Positions 9,901 through 16,511 of a stretch of 18,712 bases of DNA are shown here, piece by piece. Made by a program: the position numbers and the translations under genes. Every line of letters starts with the position of its first letter. Position 1 is the first letter of the stretch. The notes under the pieces were generated by a model. It ran no database searches and was not told the DNA's origin. It saw only the letters and a program-made list of their open reading frames with translations. The DNA is taken from contig CAMLRG010000100.1 of NCBI GenBank assembly GCA_946482335.1, forward strand, positions 1-18,712, in the 5' to 3' direction. Source of the stretch: an uncultured Duganella sp. GTDB taxonomy: Bacteria > Pseudomonadota > Gammaproteobacteria > Burkholderiales > Burkholderiaceae.

Positions 9901-10276
9901 GCTGATGCAGCATGGCGAGCAGACGCTGGAGATCCTCGGCCAGCTCAATGCGATGGGCATCCGCCTGTCGATCGACGACTTCGGCACCGGCTATTCCTCG
10001 CTGGCTTACCTGAAGCGCTTCCCGGTGCGCAAGATCAAGATCGACCGCGCCTTCATCAAGGACCTGGAAGAGAGCGCGGAAGACCGCGCCATCGTGGCGG
10101 CAATCATCGCGCTGTCGGACAGCCTGCAGCTGTCGGTGGTGGCGGAAGGCGTGGAGACCGAGGGGCAATTCGAGCTATTGCGCCAGCAAGGCTGCACCTA
10201 TGCCCAGGGCTACCTGTTCTCGAAGCCGGTGCTGGGCGTGCGGGCCCAGCTGATGATGGACCGCCGCGCCGCGTGA
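6980..10276 (+). CDS. Multi-PAS GGDEF-EAL cyclic-di-GMP signalling protein
   Basis: A 1098-residue cytoplasmic protein predicted to make and/or break the second messenger c-di-GMP in response to signals read by its PAS domains. Order: a degenerate PAS-like region (about 10-125), four PAS modules starting near 134, 259, 383 and 503, an acidic/basic heptad-rich linker (about 627-665), GGDEF (about 668-835) and EAL (about 845-1095). The cyclase motif GGDEF is intact at 750-754, and an inhibitory I-site RxxD (Arg741-Asp744) sits five residues before it. The phosphodiesterase signature reads EVL (878-880) instead of EAL but keeps the glutamate. INLSARQF, DDFGTGYSS (from 999), KIDRAFIKD and AEGVET are all present, so both activities look possible. 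There is no signal peptide or membrane segment, so the input should be cytoplasmic (redox, ligand or gas). No chemotaxis or response-regulator partner lies beside it. Confidence 0.95.
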   Translation: MNSVLSSEEVVANALQLIGMPACACDADGLVFASNSEFDALLQSDAKGRNVVDLFARHVRAEAHAQLNAALVVSAALPNMAPRTAPKWDSVLANASGNYVAVQLTVKALPGGLDGGATIIFNDISSAQRDQRALRKAMLEQQAILENAAVGIILAKNGYVVECNMRAAEMFGYARHELEGAPSDILYPTPEEAERIRTEYFPMLAKGTPLTLELQLRRRDGTLFWCRSNGRALDPADSREGTVFILEDINEQRMATEAMGRLLREQKAILDNASVGILFTKNQQILNVNPRMAEMFGYLEDELRGRRAAELFESAEEYAEFGRLASPLLGAGQLFELRECQLMRKDGVKIWCRVRAQAVDQEHNQGGTIWILEDVTISRQTQMEVEAIMTNASISILFTKNRIITRYNRGFADMFRYDGDEGLGMPGRSIYPDDETYARIGAMAGPLLSVGKPFHCETLMRRKDGSDFWAQLIGYVVNPEDPTQGTIWIIEDRTAQKQDEESLRNALLENQAILDSAVMGISVCEKGLNLRCNAKMEELFGYGPGEMAGVSVQTFYPDLDAWDAARKATEKDFLAGHASSYEYQLVRKDGSSFWARLSGRPFDMADPKGRSVWLIDDVTSRREATEAVRRARDELEVRVLERTAELAGANAQLQAEIVERRQAEARVHHMAYHDSLTGLPNRALLADRLDRAMLAAQRSERRLAVMFIDLDRFKTINDSLGHMTGDALLKEVAVRLVAAVRASDTVARLGGDEFVVLLPGIRTTDESSQVAQKIIDTLSEPFPLEGRLLHITPSIGICTYPDDGHDVATLMRNADAAMYHAKAAGRNNYQYFNEEMNTAAAMHFEMESSLRSALQLGQFELHYQPIMDIATRRLATLEVLLRWRRPSAGLVMPDQFIPLIEENGLIVPIGEWVLRRACEQSMEWQRQGMAAVPLAINLSARQFMHRGLLDSIRRTLEETRIDPALIEFEITETALMQHGEQTLEILGQLNAMGIRLSIDDFGTGYSSLAYLKRFPVRKIKIDRAFIKDLEESAEDRAIVAAIIALSDSLQLSVVAEGVETEGQFELLRQQGCTYAQGYLFSKPVLGVRAQLMMDRRAA

Positions 10277-10287
10277 AATTCCGCCAA

Positions 10288-10338
10288 AACCGGCAAACCG
10301 GTGTCTGACCCTCAGGGTCAGACACCGTCCTACCGGTT
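10288..10338. repeat. Palindromic extragenic element, single-hairpin form
   Basis: Lies between convergent genes. The core is a perfect 13-bp inverted repeat, GGTGTCTGACCCT (10300-10312) and AGGGTCAGACACC (10314-10326), around one C. Outer arms AACCGG (10288-10293) and CCGGTT (10333-10338) are placed symmetrically about the same centre, with six unpaired bases on each side between core and outer arms. No T-tract follows, so it is not a canonical terminator, though the hairpin could still separate the two converging transcripts. It shares its core and outer arms with the element at 17267-17367. The next three bases, 10339-10341, are the stop codon of xthA. Confidence 0.8.
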
Positions 10339-11100
10339 CTATCCCAAAGTGGCGATCACCGGCGCGTGGTCGGAAGGCTGCTGCCACTTGCGTGGCGCGC
10401 GGTCGATCATGCAGGAAAGGCAGCGTTCCTTCAGCGGCGCGGACAGCAGGACATGGTCGATGCGCAGCCCCTTATTCTTCTGGAAGCCCAGCATCCGGTA
10501 ATCCCACCATGAGAAAGCCTTCTCCGGCTGTTCGAACAGGCGGAAGGAATCGTGCAGGCCGAGGTCGAGCAGGGCTTGCAACGCGGCACGCTCCTTGTCC
10601 GAGCAAAAAATATCGCCTTCCATTGCCGGGTCATGCGTGTCGCGCACATCGGGCACGATGTTGTAGTCGCCCAGCACCGCCAGGTGCGCGTTGCGCGCCA
10701 ATTCTTCGCCCAGCCAGTCGCGGAAGGCCGCCAGCCAGCCCAGCTTGTAAGTGTATTTGTCCGAGTCGAGCGCCTGGCCGTTCGGCACATAGGCGCTGAC
10801 CACGCGGATGCCATTGATGGTGGCGGCCAGGATGCGCTGCTGCTCGTCCGGATAGCGCGGGTTGTTCTTGACCACGTCTTCCATCGGATGGCGCGACAGG
10901 ATGGCCACCCCGTTGTAGGTCTTCTGGCCGCTGTAGGCCACTTGATAGCCCATTTCCGCGATTTCCTTGACCGGGAACTTGTCGTCCGTCAGCTTGGTTT
11001 CCTGGATGCACAGCACATCCACCGGGTTCTCACCCAGCCATTTCATAACGTGCGGCAAGCGGACATTCAATGAGTTAACATTCCAGGTAGCTAGTTTCAT
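10339..11100 (-). CDS. xthA: Exodeoxyribonuclease III
   Basis: Mg-dependent AP endonuclease and 3'-5' exonuclease of base-excision repair, from the endonuclease/exonuclease/phosphatase superfamily. The product is 253 residues, within the usual 250-270. Motifs in order: TWNVNSLNVR at the N-terminus, Glu34 in CIQETK (metal ligand), NGVAILSRHP, Asp145 and Asn147 in LGDYNIVPD, LRIDHVLLS, and the terminal PSDHAPV with His245 (catalytic). ATG 11100 is supported by the immediate MKLATWNVNSLN family start; only a weak purine stretch (GAAAGA) precedes it. It is a single gene, not in an operon. Its TAG stop abuts the palindromic element downstream, which separates it from the converging GGDEF-EAL gene. 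The xthA name is given on motif grounds; some close homologues are called exoA. Confidence 0.93.
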   Translation of the reverse strand: MKLATWNVNSLNVRLPHVMKWLGENPVDVLCIQETKLTDDKFPVKEIAEMGYQVAYSGQKTYNGVAILSRHPMEDVVKNNPRYPDEQQRILAATINGIRVVSAYVPNGQALDSDKYTYKLGWLAAFRDWLGEELARNAHLAVLGDYNIVPDVRDTHDPAMEGDIFCSDKERAALQALLDLGLHDSFRLFEQPEKAFSWWDYRMLGFQKNKGLRIDHVLLSAPLKERCLSCMIDRAPRKWQQPSDHAPVIATLG

Positions 11101-11458
11101 GGCGGTCTTTCAAGTTGCGTGGAGGCAGATCTTATCAATAGTCACTACGCTGTGGGAAGCTGTCGTTTTTGAGCCAAGTAATCATTCCGTGGCGTCATGA
11201 AAATTGCGATTTCTTGTCGCAAAATGCGGAAACCCGAAAAATAATTTCCAATAGTGCTTCATAGTTATCAGATTAGTACTAAAATTACGGTATCAACAAC
11301 CGAAAATCTCTATACTGAAAAGGTTGGTATCGAAGTTGTTTCCCGATCGCTGGGCGTTTCGCTTATTTACAACGGATCAAATGTTGTCTTGCGTCAATAA
11401 GTGGTAATATACGGAAACTAATTCCGATTTAACAGGCACTGCACATTAAAGGAATAAC
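11101..11458. other. A+T-rich non-coding spacer with divergent start signals
   Basis: This 358-base gap separates divergent xthA and the small unknown gene, and it is visibly richer in A and T than the coding DNA around it, most clearly from about 11160 to 11440. It contains no credible gene; the only plus-strand frames are of 15 and 8 codons. It contains a small dyad TTGCGA (11204-11209)/TCGCAA (11217-11222) and several -10-like hexamers, including TATACT (11311-11316) and TAATAT (11405-11410). An upstream regulatory region, possibly for a nucleoid protein that prefers A+T-rich DNA, is inference. Confidence 0.6.
11384..11410 (+). promoter_or_regulatory. Possible promoter of the small unknown gene
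   Basis: TTGTCT (11384-11389) and TAATAT (11405-11410) are 15 bases apart. Alternatively, TTGTCT pairs with TATACG (11408-11413) at 18 bases. Neither is optimal. A start near 11417 would leave a leader of about 40 bases before ATG 11459. Confidence 0.32.
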
Positions 11459-11809
11459 ATGCGATCTGCATTCGAAGCATGGGCGCAGAAGGACGGTCAA
11501 ATCGTCCGTCGGCGCGAAGACAAACCAGAAGAGTATCTGGTTTATGAAACGCAACGTCGTTGGCTGATCTGGCAAGCGGCGCTGGAACACGGCAAGTCGC
11601 CAAGCGGCCGCAAATCGGCCAAGGAAGCTGGCGCGCGCGCCACGGCCCAGCGGCCACAGGCCATTGCGACCGCCGACGCCGAAGTGCGTAACCAAGTCCT
11701 GAACGAAGTCCTCGACGCGTTCCAGGGCATGGGTGGCAAGAACGGCATGGAGGACATCCTGCACGTCATCCAGGGCCTCAAGCAGAAGAATGCCCATTCG
11801 GGCGAATGA
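11459..11809 (+). CDS. Small unknown protein, possible phage-type WQAA motif
   Basis: 116 residues, function unknown. ATG 11459 is well supported by AAAGGA at 11448-11453. The N-terminal third (FEAWAQKDGQIVRRRE, then EYLVYETQRRWLIWQAAL) has the pattern F-E-x-W ... Y-x-x-T ... W-x-x-W-Q-A-A, which I associate with many small hypothetical proteins of phages and proteobacteria. That is recollection, not a search. The middle is basic and Ala-rich (KSPSGRKSAKEAGARATAQRP). The C-terminus is likely helical and contains a Gly-rich turn (FQGMGGKNGMEDILHVIQGL). There is no signal peptide or membrane segment. The gene lies ten bases before the lipoprotein gene and may share its transcript. It follows an unusually A+T-rich leader, which could mean acquired regulatory DNA. 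Confidence 0.8.
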   Translation: MRSAFEAWAQKDGQIVRRREDKPEEYLVYETQRRWLIWQAALEHGKSPSGRKSAKEAGARATAQRPQAIATADAEVRNQVLNEVLDAFQGMGGKNGMEDILHVIQGLKQKNAHSGE

Positions 11810-11819
11810 GCCTGCCTGC

Positions 11820-12275
11820 ATGCCATCCGGGTTGAGCCGAGCCGCGCTCGCTGCGTTGACCGCAGCGGCGTTGGCCGGTTGCGCAACCGTGTTCGATTCA
11901 ACCGAACAGACGGTACTGGTGCAAACGGTGCTGGACCACCAGCAGGTGTCCGGCATCGGCTGCGTGCTGTCGAACGACAGGGGGCGCTGGTTCGTCACGT
12001 CCCCAGGGCGGGCGACCGTGCAGAAGAGCACCCAGCCGCTGGTGGTCGATTGCCGCCGCGAAGACGTGTGGGCCTATGACCAGGTCCGGGCGCGCCAGAA
12101 CGCTTCCAAGTGGGGCAACATCATTTTCACCTTCGGTGCCGGCCAGATCGTCGACCGGCATACGGGGGCCGGCTTCGACCTGCCGTCCACGCTGACTGTG
12201 ATCCTGCAGCGCGGGGAGGGGGCCGCTGCGCGCGGCGCACCGCCGCAGCAGCCGACGCCTACCGCGATCTATTAA
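11820..12275 (+). CDS. Putative small outer-membrane or periplasmic lipoprotein
   Basis: 151 residues with a short basic start (MPSGLSR), a hydrophobic Ala/Leu stretch and a lipobox LAGC ending at Cys21, so lipid anchoring after signal peptidase II is expected. Residue +2 is Ala, which normally directs sorting to the outer membrane. The mature part has two more cysteines (GIGCVLSN and VVDCRRE) that could form a disulfide, a WFVTSPG turn, and a Pro/Ala-rich tail (GAPPQQPTPTAIY). It reminds me of small proteobacterial lipoproteins of unknown function. The frame is open back to 11733, but only ATG 11820 places a signal peptide at the N-terminus. No strong Shine-Dalgarno is visible, so it may depend on translation of the preceding gene ten bases away. 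A terminator follows. Confidence 0.82.
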   Translation: MPSGLSRAALAALTAAALAGCATVFDSTEQTVLVQTVLDHQQVSGIGCVLSNDRGRWFVTSPGRATVQKSTQPLVVDCRREDVWAYDQVRARQNASKWGNIIFTFGAGQIVDRHTGAGFDLPSTLTVILQRGEGAAARGAPPQQPTPTAIY

Positions 12276-12279
12276 AGAA

Positions 12280-12308
12280 AAAGCCGGGTTGCCCCGGCTT
12301 TCTTTTTT
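12280..12308. terminator. Bidirectional intrinsic terminator between lipoprotein and pepA
   Basis: A perfect 9-bp stem, AAAGCCGGG (12280-12288) and CCCGGCTTT (12293-12301), with loop TTGC. On the plus strand it is followed by C and six T (12303-12308). On the minus strand the stem leads into CTTTTTCTTTAAT. It fits both converging genes, which end at 12275 and 12312. Confidence 0.9.
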
Positions 12309-12311
12309 GGA

Positions 12312-13808
12312 TCAGCCTGCGCGGCCGATCAGGAAGTTTGCCAGCAGCGGCACCGGACGGCCGGTGGCGCCTTTTGCGGCGCCCGATTTCCAGGCGGTGC
12401 CGGCGATGTCGACGTGGGCCCATGGATACTTGCGGGTGAAGTTTTCCAGGAAGGCGGCGGCGGTGCACGATGCGCCGCCAGGCGTGCCGATATTGGCCAG
12501 GTCGGCGAAGTTGGACTTCAGCTGTTCGTTGTACTGCTCGCCGATCGGCAGGCGCCATGCGGTGTCGCCGGTGGCTTTGCCCGAGGCCAGCAGGGCTTCG
12601 GCCAGCGCATTGCCGGCGTCGTCGTCGCGCGCGAAGACGCCGCTGTTATGGTGGCCCAGGGCCACGATGCAGGCGCCGGTCAGGGTCGCCACGTCGATCA
12701 CGGCGGCCGGGTTGAAGCGCTCGGCGTAGGTCAGGGCGTCGCACAGGATCAGGCGGCCTTCGGCGTCGGTGTTCAGGATTTCGATGGTCAGTCCGTTCAT
12801 CGAGGTGACGATGTCGCCCGGCTTGGTGGCGCGGCCGGAAGGCATGTTCTCGCAGGCGGCGACGATGCCGATCACGTTGGACTTCAAGCCCATTTCGCCG
12901 ATGGCGCGGAAGGTGCCCAGTACCGAGCCGGCGCCGCACATATCGTATTTCATCTCGTCCATGCCGGGACCGGCCTTGATCGAGATGCCGCCGGTGTCGA
13001 AGGTGATGCCTTTGCCCACCAGGACGGTCGGCGCATCCTTGGCCTTGCCGCCCTTGTGCTTCAGGACGATGAACTTCGGCGCCTGTTCGGAACCGTTGGT
13101 CACCGACAGGAAGGAGCCCATCTTCAGGGCTTCCATCTGCTTGCGGTCCAGGATTTCGACTTCAAAGCCGAAGTCCTTGGCCAGCTTCTTGGCGGTATTG
13201 GCCAGGTAAGTCGGGGTGCAGACGTTGGCGGACAGGTTGCCCAGGTCCTTGGTCAGTTCCATGCCGTTGGCGATGGCGACCGCCTGCGACAGGGCCAGCT
13301 TGGTGGCGGCATTGTTGGCCACGGCCAGCGCCACTTTTTTCGGGCCGGCCCATGCCGGGTCTTTCTTGGATTTCTGCGCGTCGGTGCGGTACACGGCGTC
13401 GCGGCCGGCCAGCACGGCGCTGCGGATTGCCCAGGCGGCATCGCGGCCTTTCACTTCCTCCAGCGGCAATGCGATAATAGCGTCCGCCGCTGCGAGGGTG
13501 CCCAGCGCCTTGATGGCGGCATTGATGGCCGAGCTGATGGCTTTTTCGGCGACGGCTTCGTCGCTGCCCAGGCCCACCAGCAGCACGCGTTCCGCGGCAG
13601 CGCCTTTCAGGCCGCGCAGCAGCAGGGTAGTGCCGGCCTTGCCCGTGATGTCGCCGGATTTCAGCGCAGCGGTGATTTCGCCGGCGCTGTCGAGGGCTTT
13701 AGCCGCTTTCGAGAGTTTCTTGTTTTCGAAGACGCCGACCACGATGCAGCCGCTTTTGGCGGTGGCAATGGTGTTCTTGGCGTCGAATGCTTTTATGCTA
13801 AAGTCCAT
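12312..13808 (-). CDS. pepA: Leucyl aminopeptidase (cytosol aminopeptidase)
   Basis: A two-metal M17 aminopeptidase that removes N-terminal residues from peptides in the cytoplasm; in E. coli the same protein also binds DNA. The product is 498 residues. Metal and catalytic residues all read as expected: Lys266 and Asp271 in [11 protein letters not shown], Lys278, Asp289 in [10 protein letters not shown], and Asp348, Glu350 and Arg352 in the signature NTDAEGRL. The N-terminal domain (about 1-160) starts [13 protein letters not shown]. The frame is open back to 13961, across the lptF start. I chose ATG 13808 because AAGGAG lies seven bases upstream (plus-strand 13816-13821). It is divergent from lptF with a 42-base gap, an arrangement also known from E. 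coli. A shared terminator closes the gene. Confidence 0.96.
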   Translation of the reverse strand: MDFSIKAFDAKNTIATAKSGCIVVGVFENKKLSKAAKALDSAGEITAALKSGDITGKAGTTLLLRGLKGAAAERVLLVGLGSDEAVAEKAISSAINAAIKALGTLAAADAIIALPLEEVKGRDAAWAIRSAVLAGRDAVYRTDAQKSKKDPAWAGPKKVALAVANNAATKLALSQAVAIANGMELTKDLGNLSANVCTPTYLANTAKKLAKDFGFEVEILDRKQMEALKMGSFLSVTNGSEQAPKFIVLKHKGGKAKDAPTVLVGKGITFDTGGISIKAGPGMDEMKYDMCGAGSVLGTFRAIGEMGLKSNVIGIVAACENMPSGRATKPGDIVTSMNGLTIEILNTDAEGRLILCDALTYAERFNPAAVIDVATLTGACIVALGHHNSGVFARDDDAGNALAEALLASGKATGDTAWRLPIGEQYNEQLKSNFADLANIGTPGGASCTAAAFLENFTRKYPWAHVDIAGTAWKSGAAKGATGRPVPLLANFLIGRAG

Positions 13809-13836
13809 TTGGTTTCTCCTTAATTTTGTAGAACGA

Positions 13837-13842
13837 ATTATA
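13837..13842 (-). promoter_or_regulatory. -10 box of pepA
   Basis: Reads TATAAT exactly on the minus strand, 29 to 34 bases before ATG 13808, so transcription would start near 13830 and leave a leader of about 22 bases that holds the AAGGAG. No clear -35 is visible at 16-18 bases. The box lies almost against the lptF start at 13851, so the two divergent transcription units must share or compete for this 42-base gap. Confidence 0.42.
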
Positions 13843-13850
13843 AACGTCGA

Positions 13851-14966
13851 ATGATTTTCCATCGCGCCCTCCGCCGTGAGCTGGTCAGCTCTGCCGGGGC
13901 TTCCTTTACGGTGCTGTTCTCGATCCTGATGACGTGGACCTTGATCAAGATCCTCGGGCAAGCCGCGGGCGGTAAGGTTGCGCCTGGCGATGTCATCGCG
14001 CTTATTGCGTTCGCAGCCCTGAATTATCTGCCAATTGTCCTGATTTTCACCAGTTTTATTTCCGTACTAATGGTGGTGACCCGCATCTACAAGGATTCGG
14101 AGATGGTGGTGTGGTTTGCGGCGGGCGTCAGCCTGACGCGCTTCATCAAGCCGGTAATCATGTTTGCCTTGCCGCTGATACTGCTGACCGGCGCGCTCAG
14201 TTTTTATGCCACGCCGTGGGCGCGCTCAAAAAGCGCCGAGTACATCGACCGCTTCGCCAAACGCGAAGACTTGCAGAAGGTCTCTCCCGGCCAGTTCAAG
14301 GAATCGTCGTCGGCCAACCGGATCTTTTTCGTGGAAGGCGTGTCGGGCAGCAGCGCAGTGGTGCGCAACGTATTCGTCAACCAGGTCGATGCCAAGGGCA
14401 CGTCCGTGGTGGTGGCGAGCGAGGGCGTGATCGAGACGCTGCCTTCCGGCGACCGCCACCTGGTACTGAAGAACGGCCGCCGCTACCAGGGCAAACCGGG
14501 CGACGCCGATTTCCAGAGCATGGAATTCGAGCGCTACAGCATGCGCGTTTCGCAGCAGGCATCTGAAACCGGAGGGCAGAAAGAAACCAAGACCCTGCCG
14601 ACGATGGAACTGATTGCTGCCGGCACCAATCCGGCCAAGGGCGAGCTGAGCTGGCGCCTGTCGATGCCGCTGGCCTGTCTGGCGCTGTCGATGCTGGCGA
14701 TTCCGCTCGGTTTCGTCAATCCGCGCGCGGGCAGTTCGGTCAACCTGATCCTCGCCGTGCTGATCTTCTTCACTTATAACAACCTGGTCAACGTCATCGA
14801 GTCCGGCATCCGGCGCGGCAGCTTCTCGTTTGGCATGAGCTGGTGGCCACTGCACGTGGTCATGGCCCTGGTGACGCTGGGATTGTTTGCCTGGCGCCTG
14901 AACGTGAACCACCGTTACCATCCGCGCGCGTTGTGGGCTGCGTTCAAGCGCGGGGGGCGCAAATGA
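13851..14966 (+). CDS. lptF: LPS export permease LptF
   Basis: Inner-membrane subunit of the LptB2FG transporter that extracts lipopolysaccharide from the inner membrane for transport to the outer membrane. The product is 371 residues. Hydrophobic segments fall near 14-35, 49-77, 97-118, 273-293, 297-318 and 329-352, giving the family's 3 + 3 helices around a periplasmic beta-jellyroll domain (about 120-265; note [13 protein letters not shown]). The cytoplasmic coupling region reads [23 protein letters not shown]. No Shine-Dalgarno precedes ATG 13851, and [12 protein letters not shown] is the expected start, so translation is probably weak or leaderless-like. The TGA overlaps the ATG of lptG by four bases. 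Divergent pepA supports the naming, as in E. coli. Confidence 0.95.
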   Translation: MIFHRALRRELVSSAGASFTVLFSILMTWTLIKILGQAAGGKVAPGDVIALIAFAALNYLPIVLIFTSFISVLMVVTRIYKDSEMVVWFAAGVSLTRFIKPVIMFALPLILLTGALSFYATPWARSKSAEYIDRFAKREDLQKVSPGQFKESSSANRIFFVEGVSGSSAVVRNVFVNQVDAKGTSVVVASEGVIETLPSGDRHLVLKNGRRYQGKPGDADFQSMEFERYSMRVSQQASETGGQKETKTLPTMELIAAGTNPAKGELSWRLSMPLACLALSMLAIPLGFVNPRAGSSVNLILAVLIFFTYNNLVNVIESGIRRGSFSFGMSWWPLHVVMALVTLGLFAWRLNVNHRYHPRALWAAFKRGGRK

Positions 14967-16132
14967 GCACCCTGCAGCGCTATTTCTTTGTTTCGATCCT
15001 GCAGGCAGTGGCGTTTGCGCTGGCGGCGTTGCTTGGCTTGCAGGCGTTCTTTGACCTGACCGGCGAGCTGCCTGTCGTCGGCAAGAACGGTTATGGCATG
15101 CAGCACGCCGCCTTGTACATGCTGTTGATGCTGCCCCAGCACGTGAACGAGGTGTTGCCGGTGGCGGCACTGATCGGCACCATCTATACCATGGCGCAAT
15201 TCGCTTCGACCTCCGAATTCACGATCATGCGCGCCTCGTCGATGTCGACGCGCATGGCTGCCGTCATGGTCGGAAAGGTTGGCCTGGTGCTGGTGGCCGT
15301 TGCCTTCTTCTTTGGCGAATTGGTTACGCCGCGCCTGGCGCCCGTGGCGGAGAAGATCCGCCTGACGGGCCGCGGCGCCACGGTGTCGTCGGAATTCCGC
15401 TCGGGCATGTGGACCAAGGACATCATCAAGAGTGAAGGCATGACTGGCGAGGTCCAGGGGACGCGCTTTTTCAATGTGCGCGAAGTCCGCTCGGATGGGC
15501 AGCTGCTCGATGTCAAGCTATACGACTTTGATAACCGCTTCCGACTGCGTACGCTGACTTACGCCAAGACGGCTTCCTTCAAGGGCAACAACACCTGGCT
15601 GTTGAATGAGGTGACGGAGAATATCTTCAGCAATCCGGCACTGGCGGCGGACGATGCGGAAGCCAACCTGGCCAACAACTTTGCGCAGGCAACCGGCGCG
15701 GTGGAGATCAGGCAGCATGCCAGCAAGGAGCTGATTTCAGAGATCACGCCGAAAATCCTGTCGGTCTCGCGCTCGGACCCGGAGCGCATGTCGGCCAATG
15801 AGTTGAGGGTCTATACCCGTCACCTGCAGGAGAATAAGCAGGAAACGGAGCGCTTCAAGATCGCGTTCTGGAAGAAGCTGTTCGACCCGCTGGCGATCCT
15901 GGTGCTGATGGCGCTGGCGCTGCCGTTCGCCTATCTGCATACCCGTGCCGGCGGCGTGAGCCTGAAAATCTTCATCGGCATCATGATCGGCGTCAGTTTC
16001 CTGCTGGTGAATACCTTGTTCTCCCACATCGGCATGCTGTCGGCGCTGCCGGCCTTCGTCACGGCTTTGATGCCAAGCCTGCTGTACCTGCTGCTGGCGC
16101 TGGGGGCATTGCACTACGTGGAGCGGCATTAG
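14963..16132 (+). CDS. lptG: LPS export permease LptG
   Basis: Second membrane subunit of LptB2FG and the partner of the preceding gene product. The product is 389 residues. Hydrophobic helices lie near 8-30, 50-80 and 98-120. A periplasmic domain follows (about 125-300; GEVQGTRFFNVREV, LYDFDNRFRLRTLTYAKTA), then three C-terminal helices (DPLAILVLMALALPFAYL; KIFIGIMIGVSFLLVNTLF; and a Leu-rich one before the end). The coupling-helix region FASTSEFTIMRASSMS is typical of the YjgP/YjgQ family. The frame is open upstream to 14843, but that part lies inside lptF, and ATG 14963 gives the expected [13 protein letters not shown]. The ATGA overlap with lptF indicates translational coupling. The stop is one base before the next gene, so the chelatase is probably on the same message. 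Confidence 0.95.
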   Translation: MSTLQRYFFVSILQAVAFALAALLGLQAFFDLTGELPVVGKNGYGMQHAALYMLLMLPQHVNEVLPVAALIGTIYTMAQFASTSEFTIMRASSMSTRMAAVMVGKVGLVLVAVAFFFGELVTPRLAPVAEKIRLTGRGATVSSEFRSGMWTKDIIKSEGMTGEVQGTRFFNVREVRSDGQLLDVKLYDFDNRFRLRTLTYAKTASFKGNNTWLLNEVTENIFSNPALAADDAEANLANNFAQATGAVEIRQHASKELISEITPKILSVSRSDPERMSANELRVYTRHLQENKQETERFKIAFWKKLFDPLAILVLMALALPFAYLHTRAGGVSLKIFIGIMIGVSFLLVNTLFSHIGMLSALPAFVTALMPSLLYLLLALGALHYVERH

Positions 16133-16133
16133 C

Positions 16134-16511
16134 ATGGGCCGGCGCGCATTGGTGCTGTTTGCGCACGGCGCTCGATCGGCCAGCTGGGCTGCCCCGTTCG
16201 AGCGCTTGCGCGATATGGTGGCGGCGCGCTCGCCGGACGTCGACGTCTCGCTGGCGTTTCTTGAGTTGATGTCGCCGCGCCTGCCGGAGCAGGTGGCCGC
16301 ATTGGCCGCGCAGGGCGTGGACGACGTGACGGTGGTGCCGGTATTCCTGGGGCAGGGCGGCCATGTGCTGCGCGACCTGCCCTTGATACTGGATGAGATG
16401 CGCCTCGCCCATCCCGGGCTGACGATCCGCGCGGTCGGTGCCGTCGGGGAGGATCCCGACGTGCTGCGCGCGATGACGGATTACTGCTTGTCGTCGTTGC
16501 CTTTGGCGTGA
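16134..16511 (+). CDS. cbiX: Sirohydrochlorin chelatase, short CbiX/SirB type
   Basis: Inserts a metal into sirohydrochlorin: Co2+ in cobalamin synthesis or Fe2+ for siroheme. The 125-residue length is that of the single-domain CbiX(S)/SirB family. The two metal-site histidines are visible, His11 in VLFAHGARS and His77 in FLGQGGHVLRDLP, with Glu44 in AFLELMSP as a likely helper. Iron insertion for siroheme is the more likely role here because cobA and cysN lie about 1 kb away, but sequence alone does not decide the metal. It starts one base after lptG, so it is probably expressed from the lptFG message, an odd pairing in function. The last 31 bases overlap the convergent gene on the minus strand. 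Confidence 0.88.
   Translation: MGRRALVLFAHGARSASWAAPFERLRDMVAARSPDVDVSLAFLELMSPRLPEQVAALAAQGVDDVTVVPVFLGQGGHVLRDLPLILDEMRLAHPGLTIRAVGAVGEDPDVLRAMTDYCLSSLPLA

Noticed and set aside
6944..10168. A 1074-codon open frame on the minus strand opposite the GGDEF-EAL gene
   Set aside because: It is a mirror frame caused by G/C-rich third positions. Its translation is His/Gln/Arg/Ala-rich without domains, while the plus strand reads perfect PAS, GGDEF and EAL sequence.
10300..10326. Palindrome after the GGDEF-EAL gene considered as a classical Rho-independent terminator
   Set aside because: No T-run on either strand follows the stem, and its sequence family recurs elsewhere in the window with a different arrangement, so a repeat element is the better description.
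11197..11244. 15-codon plus-strand frame (MKIAISCRKMRKPEK) in the A+T-rich spacer, considered as a leader peptide
   Set aside because: No ribosome site, no attenuator-like structure directly after it, and more than 200 bases from the next gene.
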